A stretch of 64,000 bases of DNA. Source: JALZKA01 sp963753385 (GTDB lineage: Bacteria; Actinomycetota; Thermoleophilia; Solirubrobacterales; 70-9). Of the stretch, positions 40,671 through 49,597 are shown one piece after another (position 1 is the first letter of the stretch; each line of letters begins with the position of its first letter). The notes beneath the pieces were generated by a model. That model was not told the origin of the DNA. It was given only the letters and a program-made list of their open reading frames with translations, and did not search any database. Location of the stretch: the NCBI GenBank assembly GCA_963753385.1, contig CAVWCC010000005.1, forward strand, positions 124,001 through 188,000, in the 5' to 3' direction. Position numbers and translations under genes: made by a program.

Positions 40671-43397
40671 CTAGTCCTGTTTGCTGGTCAGGACCCGCCC
40701 GAGTTGGTTGCGCGAGCTGACGTCGAGCTTGGCGAACACCTTGTGCAGGTGGTACTGGACCGTTCGCGGGCTGATGAAGAGCCGGGCGCCGATCTCGGGG
40801 TTGGAGAGCCCGTCTCGGGCAAGGCGGGCGATCTGAGCCTCCTGGGGCGTGAGGTCATCGCGGGTCGCCGCGCTGCGCTTGCGGGCCGTCTCGCCGGTGG
40901 CCTGGAGCTCGCGACGAGCACGCTCGGCGAACGCCTTCGCGCCGATTCCTGTGAACGTGTCGTGGGCCGCGCGAAGCTGGTCGCGCGCGTCCAGGCGCCG
41001 CTTCTCCCGTCGCAGCCACTCCCCGTACACGAGCTGCGCCCGGGCCCGGTGCGGGGCCAGGCGGCCGCGGCCCAGGCGCTCGACCGCCTCCTCGTAGAGG
41101 TCTCCGGCAGCCGGCCCGTCGGTCACAAACGCCCGCGAACGGGCCTCGAGCCCGAGCGCCCAGTCCGTGCCGCTCGCTCGCGTGCGCTCGCTGAGGCGCT
41201 CGAGGGCCGCCGCGGCGATCGACGGATTGTCGCTCCGCGCGGCCGCCTCGACCAGCTCGACCAGGGCCAGCCCGTACAGGGACAGCTCGTCGTGGGCGCA
41301 CGCGCGCTGCGCCGGGGCCAGGGCCTCGTCGTAGCGGCCGAGGCCGTTGAGGAGGATCGCGTTTGCGCACTCGATCATGCTCAGCGCCATTCCCTGGCCC
41401 CTCGCCGTCGCGCTCCGGCGCCCGGCTTTGATCAGCTCCAGCGCCGTGGCCTCTTCGCCCCGGTAGGCGGCAACCATCTGCTTGGCCTGCACCAGCGGCG
41501 TGGCGTGGGTCGCCTGGGTGACCGCGGAGGCCTCCTCGAGAAGCGCCGAGGCCTGAGCGTACTCCCCGGCGTGTAAGTGGACGCCGGCGCGGTAGCTGGC
41601 CACCATCGGGAGGACGCTGAGCGCCCCTGACTCGCGCGCGCGGCGCACCCCGCTGCTGGCCAGCTCCTCCCACGCCTCGTGCTCCCAGAGGTCTGCGGCG
41701 ACTCGGCACGCGAGCCAGAGCCAGCGCTCGTTGCCCGGATCGCCGTCGTCGCCCTGACGGAAGGCATCGAGCGCCTCTCGTAGCGGCGCCGCACCGGCCG
41801 CGTAGCCCTCGGCCGCCCGCGTCGCCAAACCGTTCAGGAGCAGGTCGACCGCCGCCGGCGGCGACGCCGGGAGGGCGGCCCGCACGATCCGCTGCACGTC
41901 CCGACCGCCGCCGAGGGTGCCGAAGAAGATCCGGGCGGCAAGCGCTTCGAGGCACGTCTCACGGGCTAAGCCAGGGTCGAGCGGGACCAGGCGCTCGGCG
42001 GCCTCTAACAGCAATGCCGGAGCGTCGCTGCCGCGCCGGGCGAAGGCGATCTGCGCGCGCAGCCGCTGCAACCGCGCCAGCTGGAGCTCGTCGAGCGGCG
42101 TGAGCTCGGCGGTCGCCAGCAGCGCTTGCGCGGCTTCCGGCGAGCCCGCCTCGAGCTTGGCCTGCGCCGCGGCCAGGGCTCGCGCGCCGCGGCGCGCGGG
42201 ATCGGGGGTCAGCTCGGCCGCCCGCTCGAGGAAAGCGGCCATGGCCGCAACCCCGCCGCGGGCCCGTGCCCGGTCGGCGGAGCGCTCGAGCTCGCTGGCA
42301 ACCTCCTCGTCGGGTCCACCCGCCGCCTGCGCCAGGTGCCAAGCGCGGCGATCGGGGTCCGCGGCAGGATCGGTCGCATCGGCGAGCGCCTGGTGTACCT
42401 GCCGGCGTTCCGGCAGGGTCGCCGCCCGGTAGGTGGCCGAGCGCACGAGCGGGTGGCGGAACCGCACCCGGCCGCCAAACTCGATCAGGCCCGCTGTCTG
42501 CGCGGGCTCGGCCGCCTCCGGGCCGAGCTCGAGCCGCTTGGCCGCCCGCCAAAGAACCGTGACGTCGCCGACCGGTTCGGCCGCCGCGGCAAGGAGGAGT
42601 CGTCGGGTCTCGCCCCGCAGCGACTCGAGCCGCCGCAGGAAGCTCTGCTCGATGCGATCCGTCAGCGGCACATCGTCCGGGAGACCGAACCCTCCGGCGA
42701 GCTCCACCGCGGAGAGGCCGTGGGGCAGCTCGAGCAGAGCGAGCGGGTTGCCGCGAGTCTCGGCGACGATCCGGTCGCGGATCTGCTCGTCGACCAGCCC
42801 AGGGAGCCCGGAAGCCAGCAGCGAGCGGGCGTGGTCCGCATCGAGCCCGTCGAGCACGAGCTCCGGCAAGCCGCGGAGTACCTCGCTGCGCTCGCGCGTC
42901 ACGAACACGATCGCGACCGACTCCGCGAACAGCCGGCGGGCGACGAACGCCAGCGTAAGCGCGGATTCCTCGTCGAGCCACTGCGCATCGTCGACCGCGC
43001 AGAGAAGCGGCTGCTCGTCGGCCGCATCCGAGAGCAGGCTGAGCGCCGCGAGGCCGACGACGAAGCGATCCGGTGCCTCGCCGTCGCTGATCCCGAACGC
43101 CACGCGCATTGCTTGGCGCTGGGGGTCGGGCAGGCGGTCGAGCCGGTCGAGCAACGGCGCGCAGAGCTGGTGAAGGCCGGCGAACGCGAGCTCGATCTCA
43201 GACTGAACTCCGACCGCCCGCAACAGCCGCAGGTCCGGCGCCGAATCGATCGCGTAGTCCAACAGCGCGGTCTTGCCGATCCCCGGCTCTCCGCGCACCA
43301 CGATGGCGCCGCTCTCCCCCGACCGCGCCGCGCCGAGCAGTCGGTCGAGAGCGGCGCTCTCCGCGTCGCGGCCACGCAGGGCTATTCCGCCGTTCAC
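40671..43397 (-). CDS. large ATP-binding LuxR family (LAL) transcriptional regulator
   Basis: A 908-aa STAND-type regulator. The N-terminal AAA-like NTPase has Walker A GEPGIGKTA at about 36-44 and Walker B LLCAVDDAQWLD. A middle region of about 450 residues is alpha-helical and alanine-rich with TPR-like pairs. The C-terminal LuxR helix-turn-helix (about 845-905) reads LTPQEAQIARLARDGLSNPE followed by SPRTVQYHLHKVFAKL. LAL proteins such as MalT integrate a ligand and ATP to activate a nearby operon. Its neighbours on both sides encode alpha/beta hydrolases, the most likely targets. One conserved palindrome lies 69 bp upstream. Confidence 0.94.
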   Translation of the reverse strand: MNGGIALRGRDAESAALDRLLGAARSGESGAIVVRGEPGIGKTALLDYAIDSAPDLRLLRAVGVQSEIELAFAGLHQLCAPLLDRLDRLPDPQRQAMRVAFGISDGEAPDRFVVGLAALSLLSDAADEQPLLCAVDDAQWLDEESALTLAFVARRLFAESVAIVFVTRERSEVLRGLPELVLDGLDADHARSLLASGLPGLVDEQIRDRIVAETRGNPLALLELPHGLSAVELAGGFGLPDDVPLTDRIEQSFLRRLESLRGETRRLLLAAAAEPVGDVTVLWRAAKRLELGPEAAEPAQTAGLIEFGGRVRFRHPLVRSATYRAATLPERRQVHQALADATDPAADPDRRAWHLAQAAGGPDEEVASELERSADRARARGGVAAMAAFLERAAELTPDPARRGARALAAAQAKLEAGSPEAAQALLATAELTPLDELQLARLQRLRAQIAFARRGSDAPALLLEAAERLVPLDPGLARETCLEALAARIFFGTLGGGRDVQRIVRAALPASPPAAVDLLLNGLATRAAEGYAAGAAPLREALDAFRQGDDGDPGNERWLWLACRVAADLWEHEAWEELASSGVRRARESGALSVLPMVASYRAGVHLHAGEYAQASALLEEASAVTQATHATPLVQAKQMVAAYRGEEATALELIKAGRRSATARGQGMALSMIECANAILLNGLGRYDEALAPAQRACAHDELSLYGLALVELVEAAARSDNPSIAAAALERLSERTRASGTDWALGLEARSRAFVTDGPAAGDLYEEAVERLGRGRLAPHRARAQLVYGEWLRREKRRLDARDQLRAAHDTFTGIGAKAFAERARRELQATGETARKRSAATRDDLTPQEAQIARLARDGLSNPEIGARLFISPRTVQYHLHKVFAKLDVSSRNQLGRVLTSKQD

Positions 43398-43465
43398 AGA
43401 CGTAAGCGCAACCTACACCTGCGCGGGCTACCGAGCCACTAGGGCCGATACACCGCCGATCACTA

Positions 43466-43480
43466 GCCAGTCCGACTGGC
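43466..43480. promoter_or_regulatory. GCCAGTC-C-GACTGGC palindrome in the regulator/hydrolase intergenic region
   Basis: Seven-base arms with a single central base, in the 164-bp gap between the divergent LAL regulator and the EstC-like hydrolase. The same half-site is found twice downstream of the regulator gene. It is a plausible binding site for the LuxR-type domain, whose targets are typically short dyads of this size. Confidence 0.45.
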
Positions 43481-43561
43481 GTCTTGGCGGATGCGAAGGC
43501 AGCGTCCCCGCGAGACGCTCGCTGCCGTCAAACGAAACGGCCCGAGCGAAAGGACCCCAAC

Positions 43562-44275
43562 ATGACTCCCACGATCGTTCTCGTCCACGGCGCCTTCGCC
43601 GACTCGTCGAGCTGGAACCGGGTCATCGACCCTCTCCAAAGCGCCGGCCACCCGGTGGTCGCCGCCGCCAACCCGCTCCGAGGCCTCGCGTCCGACGCCG
43701 AGGCGGTCAGCGACCTGGTCCGGTCGATCGAAGGGCCCGTCGTGATCGTCGGCCACTCGTACGGCGGGGCGGTGATCTCCAACGTCGCCGCGGACGCCGG
43801 CGAGATCACCGGTCTCGTCTACATCAACGCCTTGGCGCCGGACCCCGGTGAGAGCGCGTTCGAGCTCGCGGGTAAGTACCCGGGCAGCACGACCGGCGAC
43901 TCGGTGCGACCTGTTCCCCGCAGCGACGGGACGACCGACCTCGTGATCGCGCCGGAGCTCTTCCGCGACAATTTCTGCGCCGACCTGCCGGAGGAGCAGG
44001 CCGCCCGGATGGCCGCCACCCAGCGGCCGGCAACGCTCGAGGCGCTCCAGGAGCCCTCCGGCGAGGATCCGCTGTGGAAGCAGGTGCCGTCCTGGTTCCT
44101 GATCGGCGAGAAGGACCACAACCTCCCCGCCGCCCTCCATCGCTTCCTGGCGGAACGCGCCGGCGCACGGCGCACGATCGAGATCCCGGGCGCCTCGCAT
44201 GCGATCTCCGTCTCGCAGCCCGAGGCGACGGCCGATGTGATCCTCGAGGCCGCGGCGGTGCCCGTCAGCGCCTAG
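43562..44275 (+). CDS. alpha/beta hydrolase (EstC/salicylate esterase-like)
   Basis: A 237-aa lid-poor hydrolase. IVLVHGAFADSSSWNRVI gives the oxyanion segment, IVGHSYGGAVIS the nucleophile serine, LIGEKDHNLP the acidic residue, and IPGASHAISVSQPE the histidine. This pattern matches the EstC/methyl-esterase group common in soil actinobacteria, including enzymes acting on small esters. ATG 43562 is preceded by GAAAGGA. It starts a plus-strand cluster running to 46690 and is divergent from the LAL regulator. Confidence 0.9.
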   Translation: MTPTIVLVHGAFADSSSWNRVIDPLQSAGHPVVAAANPLRGLASDAEAVSDLVRSIEGPVVIVGHSYGGAVISNVAADAGEITGLVYINALAPDPGESAFELAGKYPGSTTGDSVRPVPRSDGTTDLVIAPELFRDNFCADLPEEQAARMAATQRPATLEALQEPSGEDPLWKQVPSWFLIGEKDHNLPAALHRFLAERAGARRTIEIPGASHAISVSQPEATADVILEAAAVPVSA

Positions 44276-44314
44276 GCCCCGTCCGATCCCACCACCACAC
44301 GAACAGGAGTAACC

Positions 44315-45301
44315 ATGTCAGTCACCACCACCCAGCCGCCGGTCGTGCTCGAGCCGGCCTCACAGGAGTTCGTCGAGGCGACCGCCAAGCCGCCATTCCT
44401 CTACGAGCTCACCCCGGCCGAAGCCCGGAAGGTGCTCGACGACGTCCAGGCCGCGCCGATTGACAAGCAGGCGGTCGAGGACCGCTGGATCACCGTCCCC
44501 GCCGAGGTCGGCGACGTGCGCGTCCGCATCGTCCGGCCGCCGGACGCCACAGGAGCGCTGCCGGTGATTCTCTACATGCACGGCGGCGGCTGGGTGCTCG
44601 GCAACGCCGACACGCACGACCGGCTCGTCCGCGAGCTGGCCGTCGGCACCGGCGCCGCCGTCGCGTTCGTCGAGTACGAGCGGTCGCCGGAGGCGCACTA
44701 CCCCGTCGCGATCGAGCAGGGGTACGCCACCGCCCAGTGGATCGTGCGCGAGGGCGCCGCCAACCAGCTCGACCCGGAGCGGATCGCCGTCGCCGGCGAC
44801 TCGGTCGGCGGCAACATGACCGCCGCGCTGGCGCTGATGGCCGACGAGCGCGGCGACGTCCGCTTCGTCCAGCAGTCGATGTACTACCCGGTCACGGACG
44901 CCGGCATGGACACAGGGTCCTACGAGCAGTTCGCGGATGGCTACTTCCTCACCGCCAAGGGGATGGAGTGGTTCTGGGATGCCTACGCTCCGGACGTCGA
45001 GGTGCGTTCAGAGCCCTTCGCCTCGCCGCTCCGCGCCAGCGACGAGCAGCTCGCCGGGCTCCCGCCTGCGTTCCTTCTCGTCGACGAGGCGGATGTCCTT
45101 CGGGACGAGGGCGAGGCCTACGCGGCCCGTCTGCGGGAGGCTGGAGTCGAGGTGACGACCGTCCGTTACGACGGGATCACCCACGATTTCATGATGCTCA
45201 ACCCGCTCAGCGCCACGCATGCGACACGCGCTGCAATCGCACAGGCCATCTGGGTGCTGCGCGGGGCGCTCCATGGCGAGTCAGGAGACAGCGATGCATG
45301 A
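44315..45301 (+). CDS. alpha/beta hydrolase, hormone-sensitive-lipase (HSL) family
   Basis: A 328-aa esterase of lipolytic family IV. YMHGGGWVLGNADTHDR supplies the HGGG oxyanion motif, AVAGDSVGGNMTAAL the nucleophile, LLVDEADVLRDEG the aspartate and YDGITHDFMML the histidine. An N-terminal cap helix region precedes it. Such enzymes cleave short acyl esters and are often exported only if a signal is present; none is seen. GGAG lies 6 nt before ATG 44315. It overlaps the following small gene by 8 nt. Confidence 0.92.
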   Translation: MSVTTTQPPVVLEPASQEFVEATAKPPFLYELTPAEARKVLDDVQAAPIDKQAVEDRWITVPAEVGDVRVRIVRPPDATGALPVILYMHGGGWVLGNADTHDRLVRELAVGTGAAVAFVEYERSPEAHYPVAIEQGYATAQWIVREGAANQLDPERIAVAGDSVGGNMTAALALMADERGDVRFVQQSMYYPVTDAGMDTGSYEQFADGYFLTAKGMEWFWDAYAPDVEVRSEPFASPLRASDEQLAGLPPAFLLVDEADVLRDEGEAYAARLREAGVEVTTVRYDGITHDFMMLNPLSATHATRAAIAQAIWVLRGALHGESGDSDA

Positions 45302-45527
45302 GATCAAGGTCGTCACCATCAGTGCCGAGGAGGCCGAGCACGGCGTTGCCGAGCTCTGGGCAGGCGACCAGCAGATCGCCTACACCGTCCTCGACGACGG
45401 CGAGCTGAAGCTGCGGTTCGTGCCCCGCCGCGACGGCACCCCGGTGGTGGTCGGCGTGCGCAGCCTGACCGAGGCCCTCGCCGAGGTCGAGCGGGTCCTC
45501 GCCGTGGGAGGTCACGCAAATGACTGA
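45294..45527 (+). CDS. 77-aa conserved-looking small protein
   Basis: Begins at ATG 45294 inside the end of the esterase gene, with GGAG 6 nt upstream, and ends 8 nt inside the next gene. The sequence has strand-helix character (VTISAEEAEHGVAELWAGDQ, then DDGELKLRFVPRRDG, then a helix LTEALAEVERVLAVG). No family is recognised. Overlaps at both ends and the ribosome site argue that it is translated as part of the esterase operon. Confidence 0.65.
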   Translation: MHEIKVVTISAEEAEHGVAELWAGDQQIAYTVLDDGELKLRFVPRRDGTPVVVGVRSLTEALAEVERVLAVGGHAND

Positions 45528-45867
45528 AGATCAGGTCAAAGCAAACCTGAAGGCCATGGACGATCTGGACTTCGATGGGTGGAACAACGCCGACTGGCAT
45601 GGCGTATTCGCCCACCAGCACACGGACGACGTGTTCGTCGACTTCAAGGGTCACGAGCCCACCCGCGGGCTTGAGGACCACATCGACGCGATGAAAGCCT
45701 TCGTCGAGTCAGTCGGGGGCACCCCGCCCAAGGTCGTTTCTCACCCGGTCGCGTTCGGGGCCGGCGAGTGGACCTGCGTCGTCGGCGAGTTCGAGGACGG
45801 GAGCCGGATGGTGACCGTTGCGAAGTGGCGCGACGGCGCTGTCGCTGAGGAATACATCTGGGTCTAG
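45520..45867 (+). CDS. SnoaL-like / NTF2-fold protein
   Basis: A 115-aa protein of the NTF2-like superfamily: N-terminal helices (VKANLKAMDDLDFDGWNNAD), the strand DVFVDFKGHEPTRGLEDHID, and a C-terminal sheet (WTCVVGEFEDGSRMVTVAKW, then AVAEEYIWV). The GHEPTRGLEDHI segment is typical of SnoaL/ester-cyclase relatives. Members include polyketide cyclases, hydratases and non-enzymatic proteins, so activity is open. It overlaps the previous gene by 8 nt. Confidence 0.8.
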   Translation: MTEDQVKANLKAMDDLDFDGWNNADWHGVFAHQHTDDVFVDFKGHEPTRGLEDHIDAMKAFVESVGGTPPKVVSHPVAFGAGEWTCVVGEFEDGSRMVTVAKWRDGAVAEEYIWV

Positions 45868-45936
45868 GGGGCGAAGCCCTCGCCGAGGTCGAGGTGTGCT
45901 CGCCGTGTCTGAAAGCCAACGAGCGAAAGGAACACT

Positions 45937-46690
45937 ATGAAGATCGTTGTCATCGGCGGAACCGGGCTGATCGGCTCGAAGGTCGTGGCCTGCCTCATCC
46001 GAGGAGGACCACGAGGCCGTGGCGGCATCGCCGGACTCCGGCGTCAACACGCTCACCGGCGAGGGGCTCGCCGAGGTGCTCGCGGGCGCCGAGGCGGTGA
46101 TCGACGTCTCGAACTCCCCGTCGTTCGAGGACGAGGCGGTGATGGAGTTCTTCACGACCTCCACCACCAACCTGCTGGCGGCGGCGGCCGAGGCCGGCGT
46201 TCGGCACTACGTCGCCCTGTCGGTGGTCGGGACCCAGCGCCTGGCCGAGAGCGGCTACTTCCGGGCGAAGATCGCCCAGGAGAAGCTGATCGACGAGGCC
46301 TCGATCCCCTACACGATCGTCCACGCCACGCAGTTCTTCGAGTTCGTGAAGCGGATCGCAGACGACGCCACGGACGGCGACACGGTTCGCCTCGCGCCCG
46401 TGTTCATTCAGCCGATGGCGGCCGACGACGTCGCGGCGGCGGTGTGCGAGATCAGTCAGCGGGCCCCGGCCGACGGCGTCGTCGAGATCGCAGGCCCCGA
46501 ACAGTTCCGTCTCGACGAGCTCATCCGCGACAGCCTGAAGGCGAAGGGCGACCCACGTAGCGTGATCGCCGATCCGAAGACCCGCTACTTCGGTGCCGAG
46601 CTGCACGAGCGCACGCTCGTGCCGGAAAACGCGGTCCACCTTGGCGAGATCCGTTTCCACGACTGGCTGACCCAGCCCGTCGGGACGTAA
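45937..46690 (+). pseudogene. NmrA-like NAD(P)-binding protein, one frameshift
   Basis: About 250 aa if the frame is restored. KIVVIGGTGLIGSKVVACL is an atypical short-chain dehydrogenase Rossmann start; after a shift at about 45998-46001 the protein continues EEDHEAVAASPDSGVNTLTG, then HYVALSVVGTQRL, AKIAQEKLIDEASIPYTIVH and ATQFFEF, characteristic of the NmrA/quinone-reductase-like family. Uncorrected, the first frame turns into arginine-rich sequence after residue 22. One extra base (or two missing) explains it. An ATG at 46019 in the second frame exists but would lose the nucleotide-binding loop. It lies in the esterase cluster; GAAAGGA precedes ATG 45937. Confidence 0.8.
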
Positions 46691-46694
46691 CCCG

Positions 46695-48002
46695 GTGCCC
46701 ACTCCGGCCTCGCCGCAGCGCCATCTGCGCGCTCGCGACGAGGAGGGGTCGGAGCGGACGACGACGGTCGAGCTGTTCTTCGACCTCGTCTACGTCTTCG
46801 CGATCACCCAGCTCTCGCACCTCATCATCGGCGACCTCACCGTCGGCGGAGTTGCGAGTGCCGTCTTCCTGCTGGTCGTCGTCTGGTGGGCGTGGATCAA
46901 CACGACCTGGATGGCGAACTGGTTCGACCCGGCGTCGTCCATGGTCCGGACGGTCCTGACCGGGGTGATGCTCGCCAGTCTGCTCATGGCCGCAGCGGTG
47001 CCCCACGCGCTCGATGAGAACGGTGCCCTGTTCGCGGCGAGCTACGTTGCTCTTCAGGTCGGCCGCAACGCCGCCGCAATGGTGTTGCTCCGTCGCGACC
47101 ACCGGCTTCGCGACGTTTTCGAGCGGCTCCTCCTGTGGAGCATCGTCTCGGGCGCGCTGTGGCTCGCCGGCGCAACCCTCGACACCGACCAGCGGCTGCT
47201 CCTGTGGATCCCCGCGCTCGCGCTCGATCTCGTTGCGCCGGTGGCGGGCTATTGGCTGCCCGGTCGCGGCCGCGCGGTGACGACCGACTACGACATCGAG
47301 GGCCGCCACTTCGCCGAGCGCTGCCAGCTCTTCATCATCATCGCGCTCGGCGAATCGATCGTCGTCTCCGGAGCGACCGCGGCGGATGCCGGCCTGAGCT
47401 CGACCGTGGTGGCCTGCCTCGTGGTCGCGTTCTTGGAGACCGTGGCCCTGTGGTGGCTCTACTTCGGCGCTCCGGCCGAACGCTCACACGCCGCGGTCAG
47501 CACGACCGATGACCCGGGGCGTGTCGCTCGCGACGCCTACACGTACCTCCACCTGGTGATCATCGCGGGAATCATCGCGACGGCGGCAGGGAACGAGTTG
47601 CTGATCGACGAGCCGAACGACGCTCTCCACGATGTGGGCTTGGCGATCGTCCTCGGCGGCCCCGCCCTCTTCTTGCTCGGCGAAAGCCTCTTTCAGCGGA
47701 TGACGACAGGTAGGGCGAACGCGAAGCGCGTGTTGGTTGCCGCGCTCATCGTCGGACTGGTACCGCTTGCGGCTCACGTCTCGGCTCTCGCACTGGCCGT
47801 AATCGTCACCGGCCTCCTGAGCGCGCTCGCGATCTGGGAGACACGAGACTCGACGCCACTCGGCTGGGCGCCGGCAGCGAGCGGCCAGTGCTTGACAGAG
47901 CTACCTTTGAACCAGTGCTTCGGGACACTCGGATCCAAGAGTCATGCGGCTTCGGGGGCGATCATTGTCTCGCGCCCTGCCGGACGGTCAACGCCCCTGT
48001 AG
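46695..48002 (+). CDS. LtrA (low temperature requirement A) family membrane protein
   Basis: A 435-aa polytopic protein with about 12 hydrophobic segments. Family landmarks are TVELFFDLVYVFAITQLSHL, VVWWAWINTTWMANWFDP, GRHFAERCQLFIIIALGESI and DAYTYLHLVIIAGII. LtrA was found as a Listeria cold-growth gene; its biochemical role is unknown. The last 50 residues after AIWETRDS are not membrane-like and overlap the peroxidase gene by 115 bp in another frame, so the true end may be earlier or the tail spurious. GTG 46695 starts 4 nt after the NmrA-like gene. Confidence 0.9.
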   Translation: MPTPASPQRHLRARDEEGSERTTTVELFFDLVYVFAITQLSHLIIGDLTVGGVASAVFLLVVVWWAWINTTWMANWFDPASSMVRTVLTGVMLASLLMAAAVPHALDENGALFAASYVALQVGRNAAAMVLLRRDHRLRDVFERLLLWSIVSGALWLAGATLDTDQRLLLWIPALALDLVAPVAGYWLPGRGRAVTTDYDIEGRHFAERCQLFIIIALGESIVVSGATAADAGLSSTVVACLVVAFLETVALWWLYFGAPAERSHAAVSTTDDPGRVARDAYTYLHLVIIAGIIATAAGNELLIDEPNDALHDVGLAIVLGGPALFLLGESLFQRMTTGRANAKRVLVAALIVGLVPLAAHVSALALAVIVTGLLSALAIWETRDSTPLGWAPAASGQCLTELPLNQCFGTLGSKSHAASGAIIVSRPAGRSTPL

Positions 48003-49303
48003 ACGGGGAGTCGGGACGCTACGAGCGGCTCTTCCCCGAGCTGCCGGCGCTGGTGGGAGAGGAGGATGCGCTGCTTGCGCTCGGCGGCGCGGGCGGCCTC
48101 TGCGACGGCGGCGTGAATTGCGAGGACGCGACCGAGACCGCCGCCGGATGGCCGCTGTTCGCGCAGTTCATCGCCCATGACATCACCGCCGATCGATCCC
48201 CGCTGACCCCCAGCGCCGAGCGCACCGACGCGGTCAACTTCCGCAGCCCGCGGGCCGACCTCGAGTGCCTCTACGGAGCCGGGCAGATCGGCAGCCCATT
48301 CCTCTACCGCCGCGATGACCCGGCGCTGCTATTGCTCGGCCGAAACGACCGCGGCGAGGAGAACGATGTGCCGCGAAACGCAGAGGGAGTCGCGCTCATC
48401 GGCGACCCTCGCAACGACTCACACATCGTCGTCTCGCAGCTGCACGTGGCGATGATCAAGGCCCACAACCGCCTCGTCGAGCTCGCACGCGGACGCGGTG
48501 TCGCCGGCGCCGAGCTCTTCGAGACGGCCCGCCGCGAGACGATCTGGCACTACCAGTGGGTGATCGTCAACGACTACCTCCCGCGGCTGGTCGGCGCGGA
48601 GCTCGTCGACTCGGTGCTCGAGGACGGCCCGCGCTTCTACCGCCCCAACGGCGCCCCGCGGATTCCGTTCGAGTTCGCCGATGCCGCGTTCCGATACGGC
48701 CACAGCCAGGTCCGCCACGCGTTCGAGCTCAACTCCGGCTCGGAGGCGCTGAGACTGTTCCCGGACCTGATCGGCTTCCGCCCGGTTCCCGCCGAACTCG
48801 TGATCGAGTGGAGCAGGCTCTTCGACGTCGATGGAGCGGTCCCGGCGCAGCGGGCGAAGGCGATCGACGGCTGCCTCGCCCGATCCCTGATCGAGCTGCC
48901 GGCGGCGATCACCGGCGAGGTTGAGCGCGACGCCTACCAATCGCTCGCCGGCCGCGACCTCGCGCGCGGACACGGCTATGGCCTGCCCTCTGGCGAGGCG
49001 GTCGCACGAGCCATGGGCGAGGCGCCGGTCGTGGACGACCCGCTGGGACTGCGGGCGGCGGGCTGGGCCGGCGAGACGCCGCTGTGGCTCTACTTCCTCG
49101 CCGAGTCGGCCAGCCGCGGCCGGGGCGAGCGGCTCGGCCCGTGCGGCGGTCGGATCGTCGCCGAGGTGCTGGTCGGGATCCTCGACGCCGATCGCGGCTC
49201 CTACCGAACCAACGACCCCGGCTGGAGGCCGTCGCTGCCGGCTCGGAACGGGCGCTTCGAGCTCACCGACCTGCTGCTGGCGGGCGAGCCGGATCGGGCC
49301 TAG
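47888..49303 (+). CDS. animal-type (peroxidase-cyclooxygenase) haem peroxidase
   Basis: A 471-aa protein of the peroxidase-cyclooxygenase superfamily, unrelated to plant peroxidases or catalases. The distal histidine motif is WPLFAQFIAHDIT (about 92-104). DPRNDSHIVVSQLHVAMIKA and HNRLVE carry the conserved Arg-Asn and helix. HYQWVIVNDYLPRLVG precedes the proximal histidine in AFRYGHSQV (about 273-281). No signal peptide is seen. Bacterial members are poorly characterised. The GTG at 47888 lies inside the LtrA frame; homology begins only at about residue 43, but no better in-frame start is visible. Confidence 0.85.
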   Translation: MLDRATFEPVLRDTRIQESCGFGGDHCLAPCRTVNAPVDGESGRYERLFPELPALVGEEDALLALGGAGGLCDGGVNCEDATETAAGWPLFAQFIAHDITADRSPLTPSAERTDAVNFRSPRADLECLYGAGQIGSPFLYRRDDPALLLLGRNDRGEENDVPRNAEGVALIGDPRNDSHIVVSQLHVAMIKAHNRLVELARGRGVAGAELFETARRETIWHYQWVIVNDYLPRLVGAELVDSVLEDGPRFYRPNGAPRIPFEFADAAFRYGHSQVRHAFELNSGSEALRLFPDLIGFRPVPAELVIEWSRLFDVDGAVPAQRAKAIDGCLARSLIELPAAITGEVERDAYQSLAGRDLARGHGYGLPSGEAVARAMGEAPVVDDPLGLRAAGWAGETPLWLYFLAESASRGRGERLGPCGGRIVAEVLVGILDADRGSYRTNDPGWRPSLPARNGRFELTDLLLAGEPDRA

Positions 49304-49354
49304 ATCATCGTCTCCGGGCTCGATAGCAGCCCCGTCGCCGACGCCCTCGAGATC

Positions 49355-49552
49355 GTGTTCTACGGGCTCGCGACCGTTGCGCTCGCGCTACTGATCCTCG
49401 TCGCGCTGTTCAACCGCCCGCCGGCGCTTGTCGCGCCACGGTTCCGGGGATTCCCCGGCGCAATCGACGAGTGGAGAGGAGCGGCGGTGCCGTCCACGCG
49501 GTCGACCCCATCCCGAGCCGAGCCGAGAGGCAAGCGGGGCGCGGGGTTATAG
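49355..49552 (+). CDS. small single-pass membrane protein
   Basis: A 65-aa frame with one transmembrane helix (YGLATVALALLILVALF), then NRPPALVAPRFRGFPGAIDE and WRG. It is in the same frame as the peroxidase, whose TAG at 49301-49303 is followed by codons still open to this helix. The 17 codons between the stop and GTG 49355 also read as plausible protein (IIVSGLDSSPVADALE). It may be a separate small protein, or a tail anchor cut off by a stop mutation. No ribosome site is obvious. Confidence 0.45.
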   Translation: MFYGLATVALALLILVALFNRPPALVAPRFRGFPGAIDEWRGAAVPSTRSTPSRAEPRGKRGAGL

Positions 49553-49597
49553 GGTGACTTTGATCGACAGACAAATCGGCCACGGGGAGGAAGTCAG

